Shown: positions 11,969 to 19,445 of the stretch, one piece after another
Numbering within the stretch: position 1 is the stretch's first letter
How the letters are laid out: each line of letters opens with the position of its first letter
Assembly: GCA_009360345.1 (NCBI GenBank)
Contig: SPDP01000001.1
Location: forward strand, 992,001-1,056,000
DNA from: Alcaligenaceae bacterium SAGV5
Lineage (GTDB): Bacteria; Pseudomonadota; Gammaproteobacteria; Burkholderiales; Burkholderiaceae_B
Length of the DNA stretch: 64,000 nt
Direction of reading: 5' to 3'
Translations under genes and position numbers: made by a program
The notes under the pieces: model-generated
The model's input: only the letters and a program-made list of their open reading frames with translations
Database searches by the model: none
What the model was told of the DNA's origin: nothing

Positions 11969-11980
11969 CCCCAAGAGAAG

Positions 11981-12060
11981 CCCACCCCCTACGCCCTTTG
12001 GGCGCCCCCTCAAGGGGGCGGCACTGGCGGACCGGCAAAGCCGGATCCGCGGCGCCCTGG
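11981..12060 (+). repeat. Dispersed 80-bp repeat, copy A
   Basis: The sequence runs CCACCCCCTACGC ... CCCCCTCAAGGGGGCG ... GGACCGG-CAAAGCCGGATCC ... CCTGG. It contains the hairpin CCCCCT-CA-AGGGGG. Two further copies lie at 12106-12186 and 13735-13817 in the opposite orientation. This copy fills the gap between trxB and the Smr gene. Confidence 0.85.
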
Positions 12061-12074
12061 ATCAAGGCAGACAA

Positions 12075-12818
12075 GTGGTGTCTCGTACCAAGAAGATCGA
12101 CACAGACCCAGGATGCGGTGGATCCGGCTCCGCCGGTCCCCCCGCATCGCCCCCTGGGGGGCGCGCGAAGCGCGTAGGGGGGGGCCTGTCCAGCCTGAAG
12201 GTGTTGCAGCGGGAGTTGCAGGACCAGCGGCTGGCTGCGGAAGCCGCGGAGCGGGAGGCGCGGCGGCGGGCGGAGGAAGCCCGGCGGGCCGCGGTCGAGT
12301 TTCGGGCGCTGGTGGGCGGGGTGGTGCCGCTGAAGGACACGGGCAGGGTCGATCCCTCGCCGGTCGCGCCCTCTCCCCTGCCCTACAAGCGCTGGGAAGA
12401 CGAATCCGAGGTGCTGCGGGAATCCATTTCCGACGACTACGGCGCCGACTGGCTGATCGATACCGACGACACGCTGTCCTACCGCCGCAGCGGCCTGGGA
12501 CAGGACATCGTGCGCAAGCTGCGGCGCGGCCAGTGGACGGTGCAGGCCCAGCTCGACCTGCATGGCCACCGGGTGGACGAAGCCCGCGAGGCGCTGGGGG
12601 ATTTCCTGCGCGCCTGCGTGCGGCAGGAGATGCGCTGCGTGCGCATCATCCACGGCAAGGGGCTGGGATCGAAGAACCGTACGCCCATCCTGAAGGAAAA
12701 GGTGCGGCGCTGGCTGGTACAGAAGGAAGAAGTGCTGGCCTTCGTCGAAGCCCGGGCCAACGACGGCGGCTCCGGCGTCGTGCTGGTGCTGCTACGGGGC
12801 CCGGACCGGCCGGCCTGA
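12075..12818 (+). CDS. Smr-domain protein with a repeat-encoded N-terminal insert
   Basis: The C-terminal half is an Smr (small MutS-related) nuclease domain: LDLHGHRVDEAREAL (LDLHG at about 160-164), HGKG (about 193) and KVRRWL. Stand-alone Smr proteins are DNA- or RNA-acting nucleases of unclear role. The N-terminal half has a charged coiled-coil stretch (residues about 40-75). Residues 12-37, rich in Gly, Pro and Ser, are encoded by a copy of the dispersed repeat. The start is a GTG at 12075 or 12078, both weakly supported by AAGGCAG; a start after the insert would lack a good site. Length is 247 residues. It converges on cysW. Confidence 0.85.
   Translation: MVSRTKKIDTDPGCGGSGSAGPPASPPGGRAKRVGGGLSSLKVLQRELQDQRLAAEAAEREARRRAEEARRAAVEFRALVGGVVPLKDTGRVDPSPVAPSPLPYKRWEDESEVLRESISDDYGADWLIDTDDTLSYRRSGLGQDIVRKLRRGQWTVQAQLDLHGHRVDEAREALGDFLRACVRQEMRCVRIIHGKGLGSKNRTPILKEKVRRWLVQKEEVLAFVEARANDGGSGVVLVLLRGPDRPA
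12106..12186 (-). repeat. Dispersed 80-bp repeat, copy B, inside the Smr gene
   Basis: Read on the minus strand this copy aligns with copies A and C over its whole length, including TACGCGCTTCGCGCGCCCCC and CCGGCGGAGCCGGATCC. It differs by substitutions that keep the Smr frame open. It falls in the first 40 codons of that gene. Confidence 0.85.
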
Positions 12819-12830
12819 GCCCGGCGGGCG

Positions 12831-13691
12831 TCAGCGCTTGGGCATCGCCTCGGGCGACAAATGCGCCGGCGCATCGTCGCGCCGTTTCTGGCGCCACTCC
12901 ATGATGGTCTTGAGCAGCAGCGTCAGCATGGCCATGCAGGCCAGCAGCGCCGCGGCCGTGAAGGCGGCCGCCGTCTTGTAGTCGTTGTTGAGCTGCTCGA
13001 CCAGCAGCGGCAGCGTCAGGGTCTGGTTCATGATGGTGCCGGACACCACCGACACCGCGCCGAACTCGCCCACCGCCCGGGCATTGGTGATGACGATGCC
13101 GTACAGCAGCGCCCACTTGATGTTGGGCAGGGTCACCCGCCGGAAGATCTGCCAGCCGGAGGCTCCCAGCGACAGGGCCGCGATTTCCTCGTCGGCGCCC
13201 TGGGCCTGCATCAGCGGGATCAGGATGCGGGCCACGTAGGGCGAGGTCACGAACACCGTCACCATGATGATGCCGGGCCAGGCGAACATCAGTTGGATGT
13301 CATGGCTGTACAGCCACTTGCCCAGCGTGCTTTCCAGCCCGTAGACCACCAGGTAGCACAGGCCCGCCACCACCGGCGAGGTGGCGTAGGGGATGTCGAC
13401 CAGCGTGGTCAGCAGCCGCCGGCCGAAGAAATCGTAGTGCGTCACGCACCAGGCCAGCAGGATGCCGAACACCAGGTTGATCGGCACCGTCGCCAGCGTG
13501 GTCAGCACGGTCAGGCCGATCGCGTGCTTCATGAAGTCTTCGTCCAGGTTCTGGGCCAGCAGGCTCCAGCCGCCCGACAGCGCCTGCGAGAAGATCAGCG
13601 CCAGCGGCACGACCAGGATCAGCAGCGTCAGCACGATGCCCAGCGCGATCAGCAACCATTGATGGACGAGAGTGGGCCGTTTGTTGGTCAT
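12831..13691 (-). CDS. cysW: Sulfate/thiosulfate ABC transporter permease CysW
   Basis: Inner-membrane permease of the sulfate importer. 286 residues with six predicted membrane segments and the permease EAA loop seen as AALSLGASGWQIFRRVTLP (about 190-207), which contacts the ATPase. The C-terminal tail is charged. It follows cysT on the same strand, with a dispersed repeat in the 130-base gap. The usual next gene, the ATPase cysA, is absent: the next gene is the convergent Smr gene. Confidence 0.96.
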   Translation of the reverse strand: MTNKRPTLVHQWLLIALGIVLTLLILVVPLALIFSQALSGGWSLLAQNLDEDFMKHAIGLTVLTTLATVPINLVFGILLAWCVTHYDFFGRRLLTTLVDIPYATSPVVAGLCYLVVYGLESTLGKWLYSHDIQLMFAWPGIIMVTVFVTSPYVARILIPLMQAQGADEEIAALSLGASGWQIFRRVTLPNIKWALLYGIVITNARAVGEFGAVSVVSGTIMNQTLTLPLLVEQLNNDYKTAAAFTAAALLACMAMLTLLLKTIMEWRQKRRDDAPAHLSPEAMPKR

Positions 13692-13734
13692 GGCAATCGT
13701 GTCAGTTATCCATAAGGCCAGAAGGCCCCGCCCG

Positions 13735-13817
13735 ACCCAGGACGCCGCGGATCCGGCTCCGCCGGTCCGCCAGCGTCGCCCCCTTGAGGGGGCGCGCGAA
13801 GCGCGTAGGGGGTGGGT
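13735..13817 (-). repeat. Dispersed 80-bp repeat, copy C, between cysT and cysW
   Basis: Near-identical to copy A when read on the minus strand: CCACCCCCTACGCGCTTCGC, CCCCCTCAAGGGGGCG and CCGGCGGAGCCGGATCC are all present. It lies inside a likely operon, where its hairpins could affect cysW expression or mRNA decay. Confidence 0.85.
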
Positions 13818-13821
13818 TCAT

Positions 13822-14655
13822 TCATTTGCGTAGTAGTCGTCCCTGGACGACCTGCAGCAGGAACAGCAGCAACAGCGAGGCGATCAGCACCACCGAGGCG
13901 ATGGCGGCGGCGGCGGGATAGTCGAACTCCTGCAGGCGCACGAAGATCATCAGCGACGTGATCTCGGTCTGGAACGGGATGTTGCCGGCGATCATGATGA
14001 CCGCGCCGAATTCGCCCAGGCTGCGGATGAAGGCCTGCGAGGCGCCGGAGATCAGCGCCGGCACCAGGCTGGGCAGCAGTACGCGCCAGAAGGTCTGCCA
14101 GCGCGTGGCGCCCAGCGTGGAAGCGGCTTCCTCGAACTCGGGCTCGAGGTCTTCCAGCACGGGCTGCAGCGAGCGCACGATGAACGGCAGGCTGGTGAAG
14201 ATCATGGCCACCACCAGCCCGGGGTAGGCATACGAGATCTTGATGCCTAGCGGCTCGAACCAGCGCCCCAGCCAGCCATTGGGCACGAACAGCGCCGACA
14301 GCGTGATGCCGGCCACCGCCGTGGGCAGGGCGAACGGCAGGTCGACCAGCGCGTCGATCAGCCGCCGGCCGGGAAAGTCGTAGCGGGACACGATCCAGGC
14401 GAGCACGAAGCCCACGCCGGTGACGATGACGGTCGAATAGAACGCCCCGGACACCGTGACCTTGTAGCTCTGCACGACGCGGGGGTCGGAAATCGCCCGC
14501 CAGTACTGGGCCCAGGTCATGTCGCCGACATACAGCAGCAGGGCCGACAAGGGCACCAGGATGACCAGGCTGAGGAACAGCACCGAAAAGCCGAAGCTCG
14601 GCACGAAGCCGGGCAGGACCGGCGGACGGCGGAAAAAGCGGAAGGACGGATTCAC
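13822..14655 (-). CDS. cysT: Sulfate/thiosulfate ABC transporter permease CysT (CysU)
   Basis: Partner permease of CysW. 277 residues, six membrane segments, and the EAA loop EEAASTLGATRWQTFWRVLL in the second half. The start is a GTG (MNPSFRFFRR); no strong ribosome site precedes it, which together with the hairpins upstream suggests lower translation than for the binding protein. The gene lies 114 bases after sbp. Confidence 0.95.
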   Translation of the reverse strand: MNPSFRFFRRPPVLPGFVPSFGFSVLFLSLVILVPLSALLLYVGDMTWAQYWRAISDPRVVQSYKVTVSGAFYSTVIVTGVGFVLAWIVSRYDFPGRRLIDALVDLPFALPTAVAGITLSALFVPNGWLGRWFEPLGIKISYAYPGLVVAMIFTSLPFIVRSLQPVLEDLEPEFEEAASTLGATRWQTFWRVLLPSLVPALISGASQAFIRSLGEFGAVIMIAGNIPFQTEITSLMIFVRLQEFDYPAAAAIASVVLIASLLLLFLLQVVQGRLLRK

Positions 14656-14690
14656 GGCGTAGGCGGCGGGATCGGGGCGGAAGCGAAGAA

Positions 14691-14760
14691 GCGCGGCCCC
14701 CCTGCGGGGTGGCCGCGCCTTGCCGGGAAGGATTGTACGGCACCGGCCTGGCGGCCGGTG
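14691..14760 (-). promoter_or_regulatory. Two strong hairpins between sbp and cysT
   Basis: GCGCGGCC (14691-14698) pairs with GGCCGCGC (14711-14718), with an inner CCCC/GGGG stem. CACCGGCC (14741-14748) pairs with GGCCGGTG (14753-14760). Neither is followed by a T-run on the minus strand. They probably stabilise the sbp mRNA or partly attenuate read-through, giving more binding protein than permease. Confidence 0.6.
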
Positions 14761-14769
14761 CCGCCACGA

Positions 14770-15786
14770 TCAGCGCTTGGCCAGCAACTGGTCCAGCACG
14801 CCGTTGGAGCCGAAGTGGTTCTTGGTGATGTCGTCCCAGGAACCCAGCACCTTGGTCGGATCGATCAGACGCACCTTGGAATAGCGGTCGGCCACGACCT
14901 TGGCGACGTCGGGGTGGTTGACCCGGTAGTTGAAGGTGGTCAGCAGCAGCTGGATCTCGCGGGTGTACTGGTAGTTCAGGTACTCGGTGGCGAGCTGGCG
15001 GGTGCCCTTCTCGTCCACGACCTTGTCGACCACGGCCACGGGGAATTCGGCCAGCACCGACACCGGCGGCACGACGACTTCATAGCCGCCCGCCTTGAAT
15101 TCCTCGCCCTTGGCGATGTTGATCACTTCCGACTCGAAGGTCAGCAGCACGTCGCCCTGCCCGTTCTGCGCGAACGCCACGGTCGCGCCGCGCCCGCCGG
15201 TGGGGAAGTTGACGACGTTGTGCAGGACCTTGCCGACGAACTGCTTGATCTTCTCCTGGTCGCCGCCGAACTTCTCGTTGGCGTACAGCCAGGCGCCCAG
15301 GTAGGTGTAGCGCGCGTTGCCCGAGGTCTTGGGGTTCGGGAACACCAGCTTCACGTCGTCGCGCGCCAGGTCGTCCCAGCCCTTGACGTTCTTGGGATTG
15401 CCCTTGCGCACCAGGAAGGCGATGGTGCTGTAGTACGGCGAGCTGTTGTTCGGGAAGGCTTTCTGCCAATCCTTGCGGAGCAATCCGCGCTGGGCCAGGA
15501 TGTCCACGTCCGGCACCTGGTTGAAGGTCACGACGTCGACCTTCTTGCCCTGGATGATGTCCTGCGCCTGGCGCGAAGTGCCGGCGAACGACTGGTCGAT
15601 CTTGACGTCGTGGCCGGTCTTGGCCTTCCAATACGCCTGGAACTTGGGATTGACCGCGGCGAACACCTCGCGGGCAACGTCGTACGAGGCGTTCAGCAGC
15701 GGCTTGTCCTGGGCTTGCGCCGTCCCCGTCACTGCCGTGAGCAGCGCGGCCGACGTGGCCGCGAGCACGATGATCTTCTTGAACAT
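14770..15786 (-). CDS. sbp: Periplasmic sulfate-binding protein
   Basis: Binds sulfate in the periplasm and delivers it to CysTW. 338 residues with a Sec leader ending TAQAQ (about 26). Family motifs are LLNASYDVARE, DQSFAGTSRQAQDI, NPKTSGNARYTYLGAW and FPTGGRGATVAF. AAGGACG precedes the ATG. It is the first gene of sbp-cysT-cysW. The AT-rich upstream region is where CysB would be expected to act, but I could not define a CysB site. Confidence 0.95.
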   Translation of the reverse strand: MFKKIIVLAATSAALLTAVTGTAQAQDKPLLNASYDVAREVFAAVNPKFQAYWKAKTGHDVKIDQSFAGTSRQAQDIIQGKKVDVVTFNQVPDVDILAQRGLLRKDWQKAFPNNSSPYYSTIAFLVRKGNPKNVKGWDDLARDDVKLVFPNPKTSGNARYTYLGAWLYANEKFGGDQEKIKQFVGKVLHNVVNFPTGGRGATVAFAQNGQGDVLLTFESEVINIAKGEEFKAGGYEVVVPPVSVLAEFPVAVVDKVVDEKGTRQLATEYLNYQYTREIQLLLTTFNYRVNHPDVAKVVADRYSKVRLIDPTKVLGSWDDITKNHFGSNGVLDQLLAKR

Positions 15787-15914
15787 GAAACGGCGTCCTT
15801 GGCTTGGTTGATGTGATTCACGAAGGATGCAACCGTAACAAAATCACATATGCAACCAAACCACATATTCATCATTTTTTAATTACCCAATGAAATAAAC
15901 CAGGCGCCATGCGG
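15787..15914 (-). promoter_or_regulatory. sbp upstream region
   Basis: A 128-base AT-rich gap between sbp and the end of the citrate-synthase-like gene. CACATATGCAACCAAACCAC and the T-run around 15875 are compatible with a CysB-type activator region. Nothing more specific is seen. Confidence 0.35.
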
Positions 15915-17180
15915 CTAGACCGGGCTCAGGTACTTGGCCCGCGGCCGCATCGTGAAGCCCGCCAGCCTTTGCTCGATGGCATGCGCCGCCCAGCCCGCGC
16001 TGCGGCCGATCATCCACAATGCCGAGGCCGAACCACGAGGCAGCCCCAGCCCCATTGCCAGGCTGACCAGGCCCACGTCGATGCGCGGGTGCAACATGTC
16101 GCCCCCGGCCGGCCCGGTGGCAAGCCCGGACAGGGCCTGGTCCCCCAGGCCCGCCGGCAAGGATGACGCGAGGTCGATCAGGTAGCGCGCGCGGGGATCC
16201 CCCTTGGGATAGGAAACCGGATTGAAACCCGGGATCTGGCGTCCCGTGGAGACGTAGGCCGAGATCAGGCTTTGCAGTTCCTGCTCGCTGCGGACCCCGC
16301 GCAGCAGGTCTTCGGTGCGGTCGCATCCGCCGCCGAAGCGTATGCCCGAATGCGTGACGATGGCGGCTTGCAGGCAGGCACCCAGGTCGGCCCCCGCCGA
16401 CGCGGCCACGCGCGCCGCGAACGTGGCCGGAGAAAGTTCGTGGTCCGCGCATACGACCAGGGCCGCGTTGATGGCCGCCGCGCGGGCATCGGCCGCGTCC
16501 TCGCCAGCCAGGCCGCGTGCCAGGATCTGTGCGATGGACAGCGCGCGCGCCGGACGGAACACCTGCTTGCGGGGGCCCAGCAACCCCATCGCGCAGGCAT
16601 GGAGCCGGATCAGGCGCGCGGCATCCGCGGCGGTCGTGCCGCGCTCGAAATCCGGCTTGCCCGACATCGCCATGGCCAGCACGGACGTCGCCAGCGACAT
16701 CAGATTCGCGCCGGTCAGCGCATCGCTGCCGCGCGCGGCCTGTTCGATGCCATCCAGCACCTGGGAAGGCGGCGGGCTTGCATCCCAGGCGAGCAGGTCC
16801 GGCACGTCGACGCCTGTCCACAGCAGTTCGGCCACGGACTCGAAACTGCGGCCGCTCCGTGCCAGCTCGATGGCCGGCCGGCCCCGGTAGCGCGGCCCGC
16901 CTTCCGACAGGTCGGTGATCGACGTGGTCAGCACCGGCTGGCCCCAGCGCACCGCCGACTCGACCGTTTCCGGTATCCCCGCGCGCCCGCCCATGCGGGT
17001 GGCGGCCCGCTCCACGTCCTCGCGGAAATACAGGCGGGCGCGGGTGCCCGGCTGGGTGACGGAACGGATCAGCCCCCGGCTCACGTAGGAGTACAGGGAA
17101 GGAATCTTCACATCGAGCAGTTCCGCCGCCTGCGGGGCGGTCAGGTACTCGGACCGGGGGGTCGTCTTGCTCACCGCCAT
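15915..17180 (-). CDS. Citrate-synthase-like protein with N-terminal DNA-binding domain
   Basis: A 421-residue protein. Residues about 10-65 are an excisionase/MerR-like helix-turn-helix with wing (YLTAPQAAELLDVKIPSLYS, then GLIRS and RLYFREDVE). Residues about 85-421 have the citrate synthase fold. Catalytic positions are altered: the HGGANE segment is THSGIRFGGG, and the GFGHPLY segment is GFNPVSYPKGDPRA, lacking its His. The Asp near HPRIDVGL remains. An enzyme is therefore doubtful and an acyl-CoA-sensing regulator is possible. The ATG at 17180 has AAAGG one base away; the GTG at 17174 is better spaced (six bases) and may be the true start. It is divergent from the Bug/aldolase pair. Confidence 0.85.
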   Translation of the reverse strand: MAVSKTTPRSEYLTAPQAAELLDVKIPSLYSYVSRGLIRSVTQPGTRARLYFREDVERAATRMGGRAGIPETVESAVRWGQPVLTTSITDLSEGGPRYRGRPAIELARSGRSFESVAELLWTGVDVPDLLAWDASPPPSQVLDGIEQAARGSDALTGANLMSLATSVLAMAMSGKPDFERGTTAADAARLIRLHACAMGLLGPRKQVFRPARALSIAQILARGLAGEDAADARAAAINAALVVCADHELSPATFAARVAASAGADLGACLQAAIVTHSGIRFGGGCDRTEDLLRGVRSEQELQSLISAYVSTGRQIPGFNPVSYPKGDPRARYLIDLASSLPAGLGDQALSGLATGPAGGDMLHPRIDVGLVSLAMGLGLPRGSASALWMIGRSAGWAAHAIEQRLAGFTMRPRAKYLSPV

Positions 17181-17285
17181 CCTTTCATGGATTAAATAAT
17201 CAATCTTGATCGAGTATAGATTCAATCTTTACACTGGGCAAAACCCAACGCACGCCCACAGTGCGTCCCGACCTGGAGACAAGAA
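17181..17285. promoter_or_regulatory. Divergent operator region with inverted and direct repeats
   Basis: ATCAA-TC-TTGAT (17199-17210) is a 12-bp inverted repeat. TCAATCTT occurs at 17200-17207 and 17222-17229, 22 bases apart, about two helical turns. The adjacent DNA-binding protein is the natural candidate to bind here. GGAGACAAG gives the Bug gene its ribosome site. Confidence 0.5.
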
Positions 17286-18266
17286 ATGGCTTCCCCTTTC
17301 CTGGCGCGCCGCGCCGCGACGCTTGGCCTCGCCCTGGCCCTGGCCGCCGGCTGGCTACCCGCCGGGGCCGCGCCCAAGCAGGTCCGCCTGGTCGTGCCGT
17401 TCCCGCCCAGCGGCAACCTCGACACCATCACGCGCCAGGTGGCCGAAGGGCTGCAACAGACTTTCGGCGTGGTCATCGTCGAAAACCGGCCCGGCGCCAA
17501 TGGCAACATCGGCGCGGACAACGCCTACAAAAGCGCGCCGGACGGCTCGACGCTGATGTTCGCCCCGTACGGGCCGATCGCGGTCAACCAGCACCTGTAC
17601 CCCCGGCTCAGCTACGATCCCGCGCAATGGGTGCCGGTGGCGATGCTGGGCACCGTGCCCAACGTGCTGGCCATCCACCCCAGCCTGCCGGTCCACGACC
17701 TGGCCGGGTTCATCGCCTACCTGCGCGCCAACCCGGGCAAGGTGGCTTTCGCGTCGCAGGGCGCGGGCTCGTCGTCGCACCTGGCCGCGGAGCTGTTCAT
17801 GCAGTTGACCGGAACGAGCATGCTGCACATCCCGTACAAGGGCACCGGACCGGCGCTGGTCGACCTACTGGGCGGGCAGGTCACGGTGTTCTTCGATACG
17901 CTCAGTTCCAGCGGCAAGTACCAGAAAAGCGGCAAGCTGCGCATTCTCGCGGTGGCCGACGACAAGCGCTCGCCGCTGCTGCCGGAGGTCCCGACCTTCG
18001 CCGAGGCGGGACCGCCATCGATGACGCGGATGATGGCCAACGCCTGGTACGCGGTGGTCGCGCCGCCCAAGACACCGCGCGACGTGGTCCAGAAATACGA
18101 ACGCGCCATCAACGAGGTGCTGGCCTCGCCGGCCACCAAGCGGAAATTCGAGGAAATGGGCATCGATCCGCTCATCACCACTTCCGCCGAAGCCGGCCGC
18201 TTCATGCAGCAGGAAACGGAAAAGTGGGGCCAGGTGATACGCGCCGGCAAGATCACGCTCGATTGA
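17286..18266 (+). CDS. Bug-family (TTT) periplasmic solute-binding protein
   Basis: A 326-residue receptor with a leader ending GAAP (about 30), then VRLVVPFPPSG, VIVENRPGANG, SAPDGSTLMF and HIPYKGTGPALVDLLGGQV. Bug proteins capture carboxylates for TctAB-type carriers; none is encoded nearby. GGAGACAAG precedes the ATG. It is followed after 23 bases by a class II aldolase and is divergent from the HTH/citrate-synthase-like gene, so these three probably serve one substrate, perhaps a hydroxy- or keto-acid. That link is inference. Confidence 0.93.
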   Translation: MASPFLARRAATLGLALALAAGWLPAGAAPKQVRLVVPFPPSGNLDTITRQVAEGLQQTFGVVIVENRPGANGNIGADNAYKSAPDGSTLMFAPYGPIAVNQHLYPRLSYDPAQWVPVAMLGTVPNVLAIHPSLPVHDLAGFIAYLRANPGKVAFASQGAGSSSHLAAELFMQLTGTSMLHIPYKGTGPALVDLLGGQVTVFFDTLSSSGKYQKSGKLRILAVADDKRSPLLPEVPTFAEAGPPSMTRMMANAWYAVVAPPKTPRDVVQKYERAINEVLASPATKRKFEEMGIDPLITTSAEAGRFMQQETEKWGQVIRAGKITLD

Positions 18267-18289
18267 CGACAGGACCCGGGACACGCGGC

Positions 18290-18988
18290 ATGCAGAACCA
18301 TCCGAACACGGCCGGCACCCGCCAGCGCATCGCCGATGCGCTGGCGATGATGGAGGCGGCCGGCATCATCGATTTCAACGGCCATTTCAGCGCCCGCACC
18401 GGCGCGGACCGCTTCCTGATCAACTCGGGGGCGTCGGTGCGCAGCGCCATCAGCGCCGCCGACATCGTCGAAGTGGACCTGGACGGACAACCACTGGACG
18501 GCGGCGCCAGGCCGCCCATGGAATTCCACATTCACGCCTCGATCTATCGCAGGCGCCCCGACGTCGGCGCGGTGGCCCACACCCACCCGCTGTGGTCGAC
18601 GCTGTTCAGCAGTGTGGGCAGGCGGGTCGAACCCGTCACCATGCAGGCGGCGCTGCTGGGAGAGATCCGGGAGTTCCCGAAAACGGCGTCGATCAACACG
18701 CGCGAACTGGGCGACGAGCTGGCGGACTGCCTGGGCAACGCTCGCGTGGCAATGCTGAAGTCGCACGGCGCGGTGGTGGCGGCCGAAGGGGTGCTGGAGG
18801 TGTTCGTGCTGGCCTGCTACCTGGAGGAAACGGCCCACCGGCAGTATCTGGCGAGCCAGCTTGGCGCGCCCCAGGTGCTGGATGCGGCGCAACGGGAAAA
18901 GATACGCGGCAACCTGTGGAAGCCGCATCTGCTGCAGAAGGTGTGGGACTACCACCACGCCAAGCTGCAAGGCGATGCCGGCCGCTAG
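18290..18988 (+). CDS. Class II aldolase/adducin family protein
   Basis: A 232-residue member of the family that includes fuculose-phosphate aldolase and 3-oxo-tetronate-phosphate decarboxylases. Zn ligands are visible in AVAHTHPLWSTLF (about 96-108) and in LKSHGAVVAAEG (His about 165). A Glu/Gly-rich early segment, IIDFNGHFSART, matches the substrate-phosphate region but is less basic than in sugar-phosphate aldolases, hinting at a non-phosphorylated substrate. No strong ribosome site precedes the ATG; it is probably cotranscribed with the Bug gene. The reaction is unknown. Confidence 0.85.
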   Translation: MQNHPNTAGTRQRIADALAMMEAAGIIDFNGHFSARTGADRFLINSGASVRSAISAADIVEVDLDGQPLDGGARPPMEFHIHASIYRRRPDVGAVAHTHPLWSTLFSSVGRRVEPVTMQAALLGEIREFPKTASINTRELGDELADCLGNARVAMLKSHGAVVAAEGVLEVFVLACYLEETAHRQYLASQLGAPQVLDAAQREKIRGNLWKPHLLQKVWDYHHAKLQGDAGR

Positions 18989-19028
18989 GACCTCTTGACG
19001 CCAGGGGCGGCCGGCGCCGGGGAACCGC

Positions 19029-19445
<417 letters not shown>

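Noticed and set aside
17261-18988. A 575-codon frame that would fuse the Bug region to the aldolase
   Set aside because: The first 343 codons are out of frame with the Bug gene and low-complexity; the aldolase begins at 18290.
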